Notes under the pieces: generated by a model
The model's database searches: none
What the model saw: only the letters and a program-made list of their open reading frames with translations
Told to the model about the DNA's origin: nothing
Shown: one piece after another, positions 1 through 10,614 of the stretch
Numbering within the stretch: the stretch's first letter is position 1
How the letters are laid out: each line of letters begins with the position of its first letter
Made by a program: the position numbers and the translations under genes
Assembly (NCBI GenBank): GCA_028023455.1
Contig: JAQFVV010000013.1
Span: 13,156,258-13,220,257 of the forward strand
DNA: 64,000 nucleotides
Direction of reading: 5' to 3'
Source: Epiperipatus broadwayi
Lineage: Eukaryota; Onychophora; Udeonychophora; Euonychophora; Peripatidae

Positions 1-1303
1 GAAGGGGTCCCCCAACAACTGATTTGGATCAGTATTTGGTAGTTCTGAGGTTTTACGTTTTTTCCCCCTTGATTTTCAAGGTCTGGTCTGAGTGGCCTCG
101 GAATCTAGGATTATTACATTGGGCTGGAGTGCAGTTCTAACTGCGTTAAAATCCTCATCTGAGCTGGATTTATCTGGATTGAATGACTTTTTTTGCTAAT
201 GTTTGGAGGGACTTGTTGAATCTGCTTTATTTTTGGTAAATTATTTGTCTTGGCCCTGTTTGTTTGAGCCTTGTATTCATGGTGGCCTGTTTAATTTTGA
301 CTTTGTGTTAACGGTTTTACTGTTTTTAGAATGTGAAATGTTGGAGTCTTTTGCAAGACCTTAAATTATCAGGTTTATGGTCAGATTGCTTATCTTTATG
401 AGTTATTGTTACATTTTGTTTATTAAGTTGGATGCTAACTGATTCTTCACTACAAGTATCTGCCGTGGTAGTGTGTTTCTCTTTTGGTGGATGAAGTTTC
501 ACTTTAACTATGGTATCTATGCTTGTTTTATTGTCTTGATCAGTTGTTGTAACGGTGTGGGTGCCTGAACCTTGGGTTTAATTTTTGGGATAGTGTTGAT
601 CTCAGTTCCTATTTGTTTTGTGGAGTTGACATTTTGTTTGCTATCAATGAAGATAAAATGAAGTCAGGAGCTGGATCTATTATCTTATTGTCCGCTGGTA
701 TTGAATGTTTTAATTTTTCAGTTCCTTGTATAATTGAGTTATTCTTTTGGTTAATGTTTTTTCCTGTATAAAGTTAGTGGTGTTGGCATCGCTTTCAATA
801 TTTTTACTGTCACAACGATGGAGTTTGTTTTTCTTTTGGCTACAATTGGAGCATATTCTTGCTGGGCAATCTAATTAAATGTGACCTTTTCAAGCAATAA
901 AAGCACTGTGGCTGCACTCCCCTGAATGAGAGAACTATTGGGGATCCTCTCGCATTGATCACGATGGGAATGTATGTGGTTGAAATGTTTTCTTTAACTG
1001 TTAAGGTGAATGTTGCAATATTTGATGTTATATTTTCCTCCAGAAAAGGGCTGGCAGGAATTTGAATTTTGAGACAGAGCCAAAATTGATTAAAATATTT
1101 TACAGCTTCTGTTTTGTGAACCTTGTTAGACATTTTTTAATTTTCCCTTGAAGCACAGTTGGCCTATTCATCTCTATGTCACATAGGATTTTATCTCCCA
1201 GTATTTTGTTATTGTTCTTAAATTGCAGTCTATCAGCCCAGGTTATAAATTCACTTTCAATATATATATCGTTTGGATGGGTTAGAATTTGAAATATTCC
1301 CAT
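1..1303 (-). pseudogene. Decayed retroelement ORF1/gag-like protein with zinc knuckles (partial)
   Basis: Read on the minus strand, this stretch gives overlapping open frames (1100-1303, 840-1133) and further long open stretches towards position 1, broken by a few frameshifts and stops. A CxxC...H cluster (C-F-Y-C at 894-905, H at 879-881) looks like a CCHC nucleic-acid-binding knuckle. Its last Cys lies in another frame (D-C-P at 863-871), which then runs straight into a second C-S-N-C cluster (842-853). Downstream the frames read Pro-, Ser- and Lys-rich, ending near the window edge in an acidic patch and a basic K-S-R-G-K-K-R-K run. Knuckles followed by a low-complexity basic tail suit a LINE ORF1 or retroelement gag that binds its own RNA. 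Base content is less AT-rich than the flank, as expected of former coding DNA. The element continues beyond the window, so its class cannot be settled; no polymerase is visible. Confidence 0.55.
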
Positions 1304-2150
1304 TTCTGAATTAGTTGGTCCATAGGAAATTTGAATAGAGAGTAGTTTTCATTTGTGATGGTGAGTATTAGGGTTTTGTCATTGTAATAGTTCTTTAATG
1401 ATTTGTAAAGCATAACAACTTCAACAGAACTGTAATAATAACTATTTTTTTTTAAAGACATATATCCCAGTTTGCCAAATTTTCAATAATGATATAACAA
1501 TTTTCATACTTCAATATTTTTTCTAAAATTTTTTGTGATTGTGCCATTAAAATTATTTAAATTATAATTCCAAACAGATTGTCTGAGTCAAACTATTCTA
1601 TTGTGAGCCAGATGCCCTCTAATGTAGATCAGTTAAAACCTGCTCAGTATTGCTCTTGGGTTTAAAAATTTATTAGTATTTTTAGTATTAATTATAAAAT
1701 TGATTTACATTTTTCAGTAGGATTATCAACTTTGTAATTTTTGATTTCAACCCCACCAACCATAGATTGTACTAATGTTATGTATTTGAAACACACATAC
1801 AGTAAAAATATTTTAACACATACTTGTAATATGCATATCTGTGTATAAGATTTAAAATCTTTTAACATTTTATTATTATTTTATTTTTGGGGACTTTTAA
1901 AAACATTTTTAGAACATATTTTAAATATAATAGATTAACTAAATCCTTCCAAATATCTTTATGAATAGCATTTTATTTAGATAAGTAAGTTATTATCAAA
2001 AATTAGTTAATTTAACTTTATTCAGAATCTAAGCAAAAATTGGTACACCTTTAATGGCTCTTCTAATGCTTTAATTGTCTTATAAAATAGTGAACATCAA
2101 ATTTATTCTATTGGATCAATGACAAGAGTTTAAAAAAAAAACATCACCAT
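1304..2150. other. AT-rich spacer
   Basis: No coding similarity, RNA gene or repeat is evident here. The sequence is AT-rich with short homopolymer runs and separates the ORF1-like remnant from the tandem-duplication block. Confidence 0.5.
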
Positions 2151-2164
2151 TTATTTTGTACCGG

Positions 2165-2340
2165 TCAAAACATGTTTATCCATTTAACATGAGCTGGAAT
2201 TCACAAAATGTACTTCAAACCCAGTCAAGCCTGAGATTTACGTCAGTGACCAGTCTGGATTCGAACCCACTTTCTAAGCCCCAGTTCTAACATCTAATGA
2301 ATAACATAATAGTGATGACACATGAGAATTAATTTTAATC
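2165..2340 (-). repeat. tRNA-derived SINE-like segment
   Basis: On the minus strand GGTTCGAATCC (2257-2267) is a perfect RNA polymerase III B box, preceded by a diverged tRNA-like stretch. The same segment recurs in A2 at about 4355-4520, with the B box at 4447-4457. The A box is poor, so this is a SINE relic carried by the A unit, not a tRNA gene. Confidence 0.35.
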
Positions 2341-2548
2341 TGGCCGACTAGCAAAGCAGAGAAGACAATGAGACATCTATTAACTATGACTTAACTAAAA
2401 TATATATGCATAGCCATATGTGTGGAAGTGGAGAAAAAGGAATTCAAACTACTCAAATAAGTTAGTCAATAAAAATATAGTTTAATATAATGACAAATTA
2501 TTATACATACATTTATAAATTAATTGCGTACATTAGTATGTGCGTGAA

Positions 2549-2945
2549 TGAGCAAGCGGTCTTCCAAACGATAGATAATTATTTCTCATATGCTCTTTAT
2601 TAATTAATAATATATTATAAATAAACACGTCTTTGGTGGGTCCAATATTAAGATGCCAATCGATTATTAGAAAGAATTCACATAAAATTGCTATTAATGC
2701 TTTGGGTTACGGTTCTGAAACATGGTGACTAATATTATTTCGGGGAGCATAAGCGGTCTACCAAATGATAGATAGTTATATATTGTCATTCACACTATTA
2801 TTTCTCATATGCTCTTTATTAATTAATAATATTAAATAAACACGTCTTTGGTGGGTCCAATATTAAGATGCCAATCGATTATTAGAAAGAATTCACATAA
2901 AATTGCTATTAACGCTTTGGGTTACGGTAACATTATTTCGGGGAG
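2549..2945. repeat. Internal direct duplication in A1 (about 200 bp x 2)
   Basis: Two near-identical copies (about 2549-2748 and 2749-2945) begin AAGCGGTCT and run through the GGTGGGTCCAATATTAAGATG block to TTTCGGGGAGC. A2 has only one copy (about 4738-4930), so the duplication came after the A1/A2 split. The second copy lacks a few bases (TCTGAAACATGGTGACT) present in the first. Confidence 0.8.
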
Positions 2946-3042
2946 CGTTCCGAGATTCATAACAGATATAATATAAACCATTTTCATGCCATTACGGTTG
3001 TGAAAATAAATAAAATACATTTGAAAATATATTTGATTATAT

Positions 3043-3333
3043 GTATAAATAAGCATTTATTTTTATAGCGTCTGTATACAATTGTAATTACATTCGAATA
3101 TCAGCCTTTCATTCAGACATTGTATATAGTAATTTAAAGTGACTGTTCTATTGTCACACTTTCTGTGACAGTACTTCAGATTTGCTCATATATAAATATT
3201 TGAGTTGCAGGAATAAGAGGATTCCTTTTTATTCCTGTATAAATACTATATCTTGTATTGGTCAGAAAGTATTCATTTATTATTAACACTCTCAAAGCGT
3301 TTGCACAATTAGCTTGAAAGGCTGATATTTGAA
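3043..3333. mobile_element. About 0.3 kb insertion in A1 with direct-repeat flanks
   Basis: A1 and A2 align up to TTGATTATAT (3033-3042). A1 then holds extra sequence, after which TTGATTATATG recurs at 3334-3344 and the alignment to A2 resumes at the TTTTAATTAGCGCTGG block. The 10-11 bp direct repeat looks like a target-site duplication. Inside, ATATCAGCCTTTCA near 3099-3112 recurs inverted near 3313-3328, but not at the very ends. No coding frame is present. It could be a small non-autonomous DNA element or a retroposon; the class is unknown. Confidence 0.5.
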
Positions 3334-4344
3334 TTGATTATATGATAAATTCTTTTAATTAGCGCTGGTAAGAAGAACACTATTTTCCCCAAGTCGACGA
3401 TGGGATTGTATAATAAAACAAATAGTATTAGTAATTAATCTAGCTAGTAATATTTGGCATTTATATATATTTTGAGTAGAGCACAATTTTAATATTATTA
3501 CAGCACTAAAATTAGGTCATAAGCAAATGAAATAATAACATAAATAAGTGGCGGTACTAACATAGGCAGAGAACTCAAAGATAAGGTCGTGCTTCTGGAC
3601 GAAAAACAAAATCTAACACCCCCTTTTCTAGGCAGTGCTTAGAGAAAAGTGGATAGGCATGGCGTGGCCCAGACTTTTACTAGTATAACCGACGCTAGAG
3701 GCCTTTTTCTACGAAGAAGTGAATATGCATAGCATGTGCCACACTTACAGGAATCACCGCCAGAGGCATTTTTATACAAAATAAATGGTCCTGGGAAGAA
3801 ATCTATGGGTTCAAACTTGTCGCAACCCCCAGATTAAAAAGCACATATATATACGAAGATAGGCCGAATGTCAGTAACGCAGTAATGATAAATGTCACTA
3901 ACGACATTGAATAAGTTTTACTGCTTTAAAATAAATGACCCTTGTTTGAATGCCATAATTTATATAATTAATTTGCTATGCCATTAGAATATATATAGAG
4001 AGATTTAGATTTCATTTGATAAAATATACGTTAAGATTTGACCCCCTTTTCTGCTATTTAAAATAAATCAATCCCACCTTCGTTGATTTTATAATAACTG
4101 GAATATTTAAGTACTGTATTTGATATTTTAAGAATATATAAAAAAAGACTAGCAGTTATATAAAAAACAAATAATATTACCTTTTCAGAATTGGATAAAT
4201 AACATTTATAAAATAAATAAGTTTCAAAGTGTTAAATAGCCTGAGTTGTGGATTCTCCCTGGGTAGAACACAGATTTAAATAAATAACAAATTTCTACAC
4301 TAAAACATAAACAATATGTTGATTCGTAAAAACAATCTGCCGAG

Positions 4345-6012
4345 CGTATTGTGGTTAAAACATGTTTATCCATCTAATATGAGCTGGAACTCACAAAATG
4401 TACTTCAAACCCAATCAAGCCTGAGATTTAGGTCAGGGACCAGCCTGGATTCGAACCCACTCTCTAAGCCCCAGATCTAACACCTGATGAATAACATAAT
4501 AGTGATGGCACAAGAATTAATTTTAATCCGGCCCACTAGCAAAACAGAGAAGTCAATGAGACATCTATTACTATGATTAAACTAAAATATATATAAGCAT
4601 GGCTGTACATTTGGAAGTGGGGAAAACAGGAATTCGAACTACTCAGACAAGTTGGATAATAAAAATTAGTTTAATATAATGACAAATTGTTTACATCATG
4701 ATTTAATAGTATACATTAGTGTGTGCATGAATGAGCAAGTGGTAGATGATTACATAGTGTCATTCACGCTATTATTTCTCATATGCTCTTTTATTAGCTA
4801 AATAATATATACTATACATAAACACACATCTTTGGTGGGTCCAATATTAAGATGCCAATCGATTATTAGAAAGAATTAACGCTTTGGATTACGGTTCTGA
4901 AACGTGGTGACTAACATTATTTAGGGGAGTGTTCCGAGATTCATTACAGATATAATATAAACCCTTTTCATGCCATTACGGTCGTGAAAATACATAAAAT
5001 ACATTTGAAAACATATTTGATTATATCATAAAATACTTAATGAAAATTCTTTTAATTAGCGCTGGTAAGAAGAACGCTTTATATTCCCCAAGGCAAGTAG
5101 ATACTCTTAAATAGAGGAATAAGTTACGATGGTGGAATTGTATAAGACTGAAATAAATTTAATTAATAAAACTAGAAGTAGCTGGCATTTATATATATTT
5201 TGAGCAGAGTGCAATTCTAATATTAGAGCATTAAAACTAGGTCATGAAGCAAAGGAAATAATAATAGGAAGAAGTTTGCAGTGCTGACATAACCAAGAAA
5301 TAACAGGAAAAGTCATGCTTCTGGACGAAAGGCGAAGTGAATAGACATGCTGTGGACATCAGCCGACGTGCAGGCCCTTTTTTTTATCTAAGAAAGTGGA
5401 TAGGCATAGCATGTGCCAAACTTGCGGGAATCACAGCCAGAGGCCCTTTTATACAAAATAAGTGGATAGGCATAGCGTGTGCCAAACTTACAAGAATCAC
5501 AGCCAGAGGCCTTTTTATACGAAATAAATAGTTCTGGGAAGGCTTGAGAAATAAATCTATGGGTTTGAACTTGTCGCAACCCCCAGATTAGAAGCACACA
5601 ATATATATATATGAAGATAGTTCAAATGTCAGTAATGATAAATGTCACTAACGACACTGAATAAGTTTTACTGCTTTAAAATGAATGATCCTTATTTGAA
5701 TGCCATAATTTAGACAAATAATACAATATGCAGTTACAATATATATAGACACAAGATTTTACTTAATAACTAAAACAGTAAAATATTACAATTTACCCCC
5801 CTTCCCCTTCTGATATTTAAAATAATTCAATCCCACCCAACTGGAATATTTAAATACAATATTTGAAATTTTAAGAGTATGGAAAATAAAAGAAGACTGG
5901 CAGTTATAGAAAATAATTAATGGGTCACTCAGAATTTAAAAAAAAAAAAAACATTTTAAAAGATTTCAAAGCGTTAATTAGTTTGAATGGTGGATTTACC
6001 CCGGTAGAATTA
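4345..6012. repeat. Tandem-duplication unit A2
   Basis: This is the second copy of the A unit, collinear with A1 but without its 0.3 kb insertion and its internal duplication. It carries three rather than two copies of a 66-bp minisatellite near its 3' end and abuts unit B1. Many scattered substitutions and small indels against A1 show that the duplication is old. Confidence 0.75.
5336..5526. repeat. 66-bp minisatellite, three copies
   Basis: Units 5395-5460 and 5461-5526 are nearly identical (AGTGGATAGGCATAGC..., then CAGCCAGAGGC...). A third, more diverged unit precedes them at about 5336-5394. A1 holds two older units at about 3650-3785. The short open frames over this array on both strands exist because 66 is a multiple of 3; nothing suggests a protein. 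Confidence 0.8.
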
Positions 6013-6029
6013 CTTTATTTTATTTGGAG

Positions 6030-7270
6030 TACATCATATAATATATTTTGAGGGAATGTTAAAAACCATAATTAATGGAGATTTAATTGAAAGACAAAGA
6101 GGATTTTAGAAATTAAGTTCGCCAGGTTGTTGGAAATTGGGATATTAATAATAAACGAGCAGAATAAATATATATAAATAAATGATTGCACAAAAGTTAA
6201 GGAAAGTTAAGAGCATATGAGAGCAAATTAAATTTATAGAAATCATTTAAAAGCAAATTACATATTAAAACAAAAACAACGTTAAATAACACATTAGAAG
6301 AAATCTTGATAGATGAGTTAGGCTAAATTTAGTTTGAGGTGATGGCTTGAAAAGTTACCTTGCAATTTTAAGAGTCCAATTTAGTATGGCACGTGCATGG
6401 TAATTGAAATGCAAGTTCTTCATGGCAGCAAGCTTCTATTAGCATACTAAAGTTCTTAGGTCAGGCTTTTACTTCACTCTTGTGTAGCAGAATAGTACGG
6501 CCACAGAATATGATGATCCAACAGGGCCGAGAAGACTGGTGGACTTACTACTACATCATTTTAAGTTTCAAGTGATGTGTAATATGTCATCAATACAGTT
6601 CTCTCAATAGTAACTAATCTTCAGTTGGTGATTTAAAACCCAGCCATTTTATACTCTGCCCAGGTATTTCTGGAATGCTTTTAATTAGTTAGTTCATTGT
6701 TTTTGAACAATGCAACTGTTAGATAACGTCCAAAAATAAATTCAAATCTTTTTCCAGATTAGAAATAGATTTGACAAAAATGTTTATAACAAAAGAAAAT
6801 CTTTAATCTTAATCCCATTTTAAGTAAAAACTTTAATTAAAAATACCTTCCCCAGATTAAACAATAGTGTTTCCAACCCATTAATTATTTTTAGACAATT
6901 AACTGTAGCATCTTCCATCTTGGATTTTATAAAATATACATTTTAATAAAAAGAATTACTTTAAAAAGAAAAAGTTTAAAAATGACGTATAATAAAATAT
7001 TTACAAAAAAATCAATATTTTATTAGTATTTTGCTCCTATATATATATTTGAGCCGCATCTATGTACTTTAATAAAAAAGAATTAATACTTTTAAAAAAA
7101 TGTTATTGAAACGTTAAAATTTTATAACTTAGGCGTGCATGTCAAATATATACATAAAATATATACATATGACAAAAGGAGCGGGATGGGATATAAGGTT
7201 TGAATACAGGTTAGTAGATGGAGCTATGAAGCTCAATCTTAAGCTAAGATTGACTGCTTCAGTATTAATT
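6030..7270. repeat. Tandem-duplication unit B1 (holds the empty Gypsy target site)
   Basis: About 1.24 kb, collinear with B2 (7271-8306 continuing at 17074-17265). Shared blocks include GAGCATATGAGAG, ATTTTATACTC with TGCCCAGGTATTT, AACAATAGTGTTTCCAACCC and CTCAATCTTAAGCTAAGATTG. At 7052-7070 it reads AGCCGCATCTATGTACTTT, exactly what B2 gives when the Gypsy element and one ATAT copy are removed, apart from substitutions. B1 is therefore the unoccupied paralogue of the insertion site. Confidence 0.8.
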
Positions 7271-8306
7271 TATCATACATTATTTTATGGGAACGTTAAT
7301 AACCTTGATTCATGAAGGGTTTACTTAGAAAGAAAAGATTTTACAACATTCAACTTGTCAGATTGCTTGTGATTGGCATATTAATAACTAAAATGGACAT
7401 ATAAAATCAAGTAATAAATAACTATAAATAAATGACAGCACCAAAATTAAAGAAAGTGAGAGCATATGAGAGAGAATTAAATTTATAGAAATTATTTGAG
7501 AGCAATTTACATATTATATATTAGAAATAAAGTTAAATGATACATTAGGAGAATTCTTGATAACAGAGTTTGAGATTAGTTAGACTAGTTTTACTTGCGG
7601 CTTGAAAACTTACCTTGAACTATTTTAAGAGTCCATATTTTAAAGTTTGCTCATGCATGGCAATTGGTTCTTAAATAATAGCAAGCTTTTATTCAGCATT
7701 CCACAATTCTCCAGTCGGGGTTTTACTTCATTCTACGGGAGCATGATATAACGGCGGCGGAAGATGACCCTCATGGGTCAGAAAGGTGATGAGCTTTCTA
7801 TGCTTACATTTCAACACAGCTTGAATTCAGTTAACTGCACAGTTCTTTCAATAGTAGCTATTCTGTTCGTGATTTAAAATCCGTCCATTTTATACTCCTG
7901 CCCAGGTATTTGAAGAATGCTTTCCATTTCTTATCTCTAGCTCAAACGTAATCTTTATTCTAACAGAAATTTTACATTTTTTTGTCCGTTGTTTTTGAAA
8001 GATGCAACTGTTAGATAACTTTCCAAAAATATATGTTTATAACAAAAGAACAATCGTTAATCTTAATCCCCATTTTATTTTAAGTAAAAACTTTAATTAA
8101 AAATTCCTTCCCCAGCCTAAAACAATAGTGTTTCCAACCCTTCAATTATTTTTGGACAAATAACAGTTGCATCTTCCTTCTTGGATTTTATAAAATATAT
8201 AGTTTAATAGGAAAACAAGCAATTTGAAAGAAAAAGTTTAAAGAATGACGTATAATAAAATATTTAAAATCAATATTGTTAGTAAGTTTTTGAGCCGCAC
8301 CTATAT
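7271..8306. repeat. Tandem-duplication unit B2, left part
   Basis: This is the left part of B2, split by the LTR retrotransposon. It ends ...CACCTATAT, where ATAT (8303-8306) is the left copy of the target-site duplication. No gene is seen in it. Confidence 0.8.
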
Positions 8307-8402
8307 TCTACCGTCCCCTTTTTACCCTTTGCACCGGCTCCCTATTAAACCGTTCCTAAAAGGGATTGTGAGCTCCAAAATAAACATGATACAGCGTAAA
8401 GA

Positions 8403-8412
8403 TTTATTTATT
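8403..8412 (-). promoter_or_regulatory. Candidate polyadenylation signal in the LTR
   Basis: Overlapping AATAAA hexamers on the sense (minus) strand lie about 100 nt from the LTR's 3' end. The same motif is at 14919-14928 in the other LTR. The position suits an R/U5 boundary, but other AATAAA hexamers occur in this AT-rich LTR. Confidence 0.3.
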
Positions 8413-8884
8413 TTTCTTATATCAATAGTTGTTCATTATCAACACAAGAGGGCGCCAGATACGATGATTTGATTCACAATTTAATTTCTCGCATCACCTT
8501 ATGTCATATCAAAACGATTTTGAAGTCTAATCCCTGCCCATAAGCTCGAACTCCCAGCATGGACCAATAGGGGTCACTCAGGGTCGCGATGTAATTGCCT
8601 TCAAGACTATTATCCTGGCAAATGACACAATACTAACCAATGGATAAGAAGATCGGTTGATTAATAGATCGGTCCAAGCATTGGACGGGATCATTGGTTA
8701 TTTATAACTAATACGAATGTTCGGTTGAGGCATCATTAGAATAAACAATTAGACGCTTATAACATCCTCCCCCCTTTTATCATACAGTCCAATAGAATTA
8801 TTTATACTAGCTCTATTGACATTGACTTATATTTATTAATAATAGGCCCTCCCAACTCTTAAACCTATGTTAATTGCATAATAA

Positions 8885-8916
8885 ATAAACATCGTGACTT
8901 ACGGCACGATGTTTAT
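8885..8916. other. Perfect 12-bp stem, 8-nt loop hairpin in the 3' LTR
   Basis: ATAAACATCGTG (8885-8896) pairs with CACGATGTTTAT (8905-8916) around ACTTACGG. The identical hairpin is in the 5' LTR at 15401-15432. It is GC-richer than its surroundings and could be an RNA structure or a palindromic protein site; no function is shown. Confidence 0.7.
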
Positions 8917-10547
8917 GAATGAAATTTAAAAGAAATAAAAAAAACAAAAAAAATATAAGAAAGACAAATTTAAAAGTAAAATAATTAATTGCATGAATAA
9001 ATGCTAATTTTAATAATAATTTCAAAAAATATATATATATTTAATTATAGAAAATGATTTGAGGAATGCTCGACTTGTTTAAATTAAAAAAAATTTATTG
9101 ATTATAAAAAAATGAAACATTGATTAATAGCTTTATTTGCACGCATTCTCGCACTCGCACAGAAAAGAACATATTATACATAATAAACATGGCTGATAAA
9201 ATATATTTCCTCCTTTTACATTTTGAAATTAGGTGTGTGTTATAGTTTATCTGCGAAAGGAAATAATAATTAGGATCAAAGTTCATAACTGGAAAAGTCC
9301 TAAGATTTAAATATGAGGAACTATGGAGCATCTGACGTTTTTATTTACGAAAATTGAGATTAAAATAATAAGATTTAAATATGAGGGATTACGGATCATT
9401 TTATATTTGATTTACGAAAGTCGAATTTAATTAATTATGAGATTGCCTTTTAAGTTTATGTAAAGAATGAATGGAAGCATTATAAAAAAAAATGTTTACC
9501 TAGGATTTTGCTTAGTCTTCTGCTGCTTCTAATTTGGTGAGGGTTCGAACCTGATAGATGATGTTTCCATAATACATGGTTATTCATTTCACATAAGTTC
9601 AGCGTAGTATGTTTGGACGATTCTTATATATTAAACGGAACAACGTCCTTAGACTGATTGGAGCACTATGTTCGGACGGTACTGTTGTTGATCATTCATA
9701 GCTGTGGAGATGTTCGGGCGGCGGAGCGTCGGTCAATCACTGAAGGGTTTCCTAGCCCATCATGACGATCGACGCTCTAAATGTTAATTTCACAGTGATC
9801 ATATTGGATAAACCGGATAGCAAAAAAAGAAAGGTTCTAGTTGTAGCTTCCGGAGGAATCTAGGAAAAAACTATAAGCATAAGCATAAATACAAGCAAAA
9901 AAAGGGAGTGTAATAAGCCTTTTTTTTAGATTTAGATTCATATTTATATGGGTTGATTATTATCTGAGGATCGAATCTCCACCCAGAGTTCAATATTCTT
10001 TGAGTTGTCGTTGGGGTCCGTGTCCTACGTAATGTCCACTCAATCCATATGCTTGAGGCAATCTTAGGTTTATGCAATCTCATGTTGCAATCTCAGTTAG
10101 AAAAATTCATACTTATTCACACCTTTTATGCATACATGTGTGCGTGTTTTAAGAGAACAATTAGTTTAAAAGTCGAGCATTTAATCTGTCTCAAAATCAC
10201 TTCTATAAGCTTTTAACTTTCACTACAGTTATAATTTAAAACAAACCCCTTTTAATTACCCCTGCGGCATATACAAGTAGAAATCACTTATTGAGATTTA
10301 AAATGGCATATTAGTAATACTTTATATATATATTTTTTTTTTTAGAGAATATTATTATAGTAGATTATATGAAAGCCTTAAACTATTTAATCAGAAATAT
10401 TAACATTTTATTTTACAATGTATTTTATAACGCATTGAAAGAAAACTACATTTATTTTTTATCATAAGTTGAAAGTAAAAAAAATATAGAGTGTTTACAT
10501 TGCTCGTGTGTGTGCGTATATACCTGTACCGACTTTGTCTCGGTACA

Positions 10548-10556
10548 TATCCCCGC
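10548..10556 (-). promoter_or_regulatory. Candidate polypurine tract
   Basis: Immediately upstream of the 3' LTR on the sense strand the sequence reads GCGGGGATA and then the LTR's TGTACC. The position is right for the plus-strand DNA primer. The tract is short and includes a pyrimidine on each side. Confidence 0.4.
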
Positions 10557-10566
10557 GATCCGTCTA

Positions 10567-10600
10567 AAAATTAAAATGCGAGGCTTGGCATTTTAATTTT
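10567..10600. other. 13-bp perfect stem-loop between pol and the 3' LTR
   Basis: AAAATTAAAATGC (10567-10579) pairs with GCATTTTAATTTT (10588-10600) around GAGGCTTG. It lies about 15 bases past the pol stop, in the 67-bp gap before the LTR. Confidence 0.7.
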
Positions 10601-10614
10601 CACAATAAAATTCC

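Larger units (their letters stand above)
2155..4290. repeat. Tandem-duplication unit A1
   Basis: This unit is collinear with unit A2 (4345-6012). Matching blocks include a tRNA-like segment with a perfect B box on the minus strand (2257-2267 and 4447-4457), the GGTGGGTCCAATATTAAGATG block, the TTTTAATTAGCGCTGGTAAG block and the GTCGCAACCCCCAGATTA block. A1 is longer than A2 because it holds an internal duplication (2549-2945) and a 301-bp insertion (3043-3333). The only open frames are short. It resembles neither a gene nor a known element; it could be part of an unclassified mobile element or a degenerate long-period satellite. Confidence 0.75.
8307..10547 (-). repeat. 3' LTR of the Gypsy element (2241 bp)
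   Basis: This is the left-hand LTR on the plus strand, matched over its full length by 14823-17073. It is unusually long for Ty3/Gypsy, whose LTRs are mostly a few hundred bases. The short frames inside it (for example 9095-9331 and 9871-10083, minus) are preserved in both copies only because the LTRs are nearly identical; they show no domain and lie in U3-like sequence. Confidence 0.95.

Noticed and set aside
5337-5597. Short repeat-containing frames on both strands
   Set aside because: They come from a 66-bp minisatellite, whose period keeps the frame open.
9095-10083. Minus frames of 70-80 codons repeated in both LTRs (also 15613-15855, 16396-16608)
   Set aside because: They are the same in both LTRs because the LTRs are nearly identical. 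The frames contain no domain and differ in length through simple-repeat changes.
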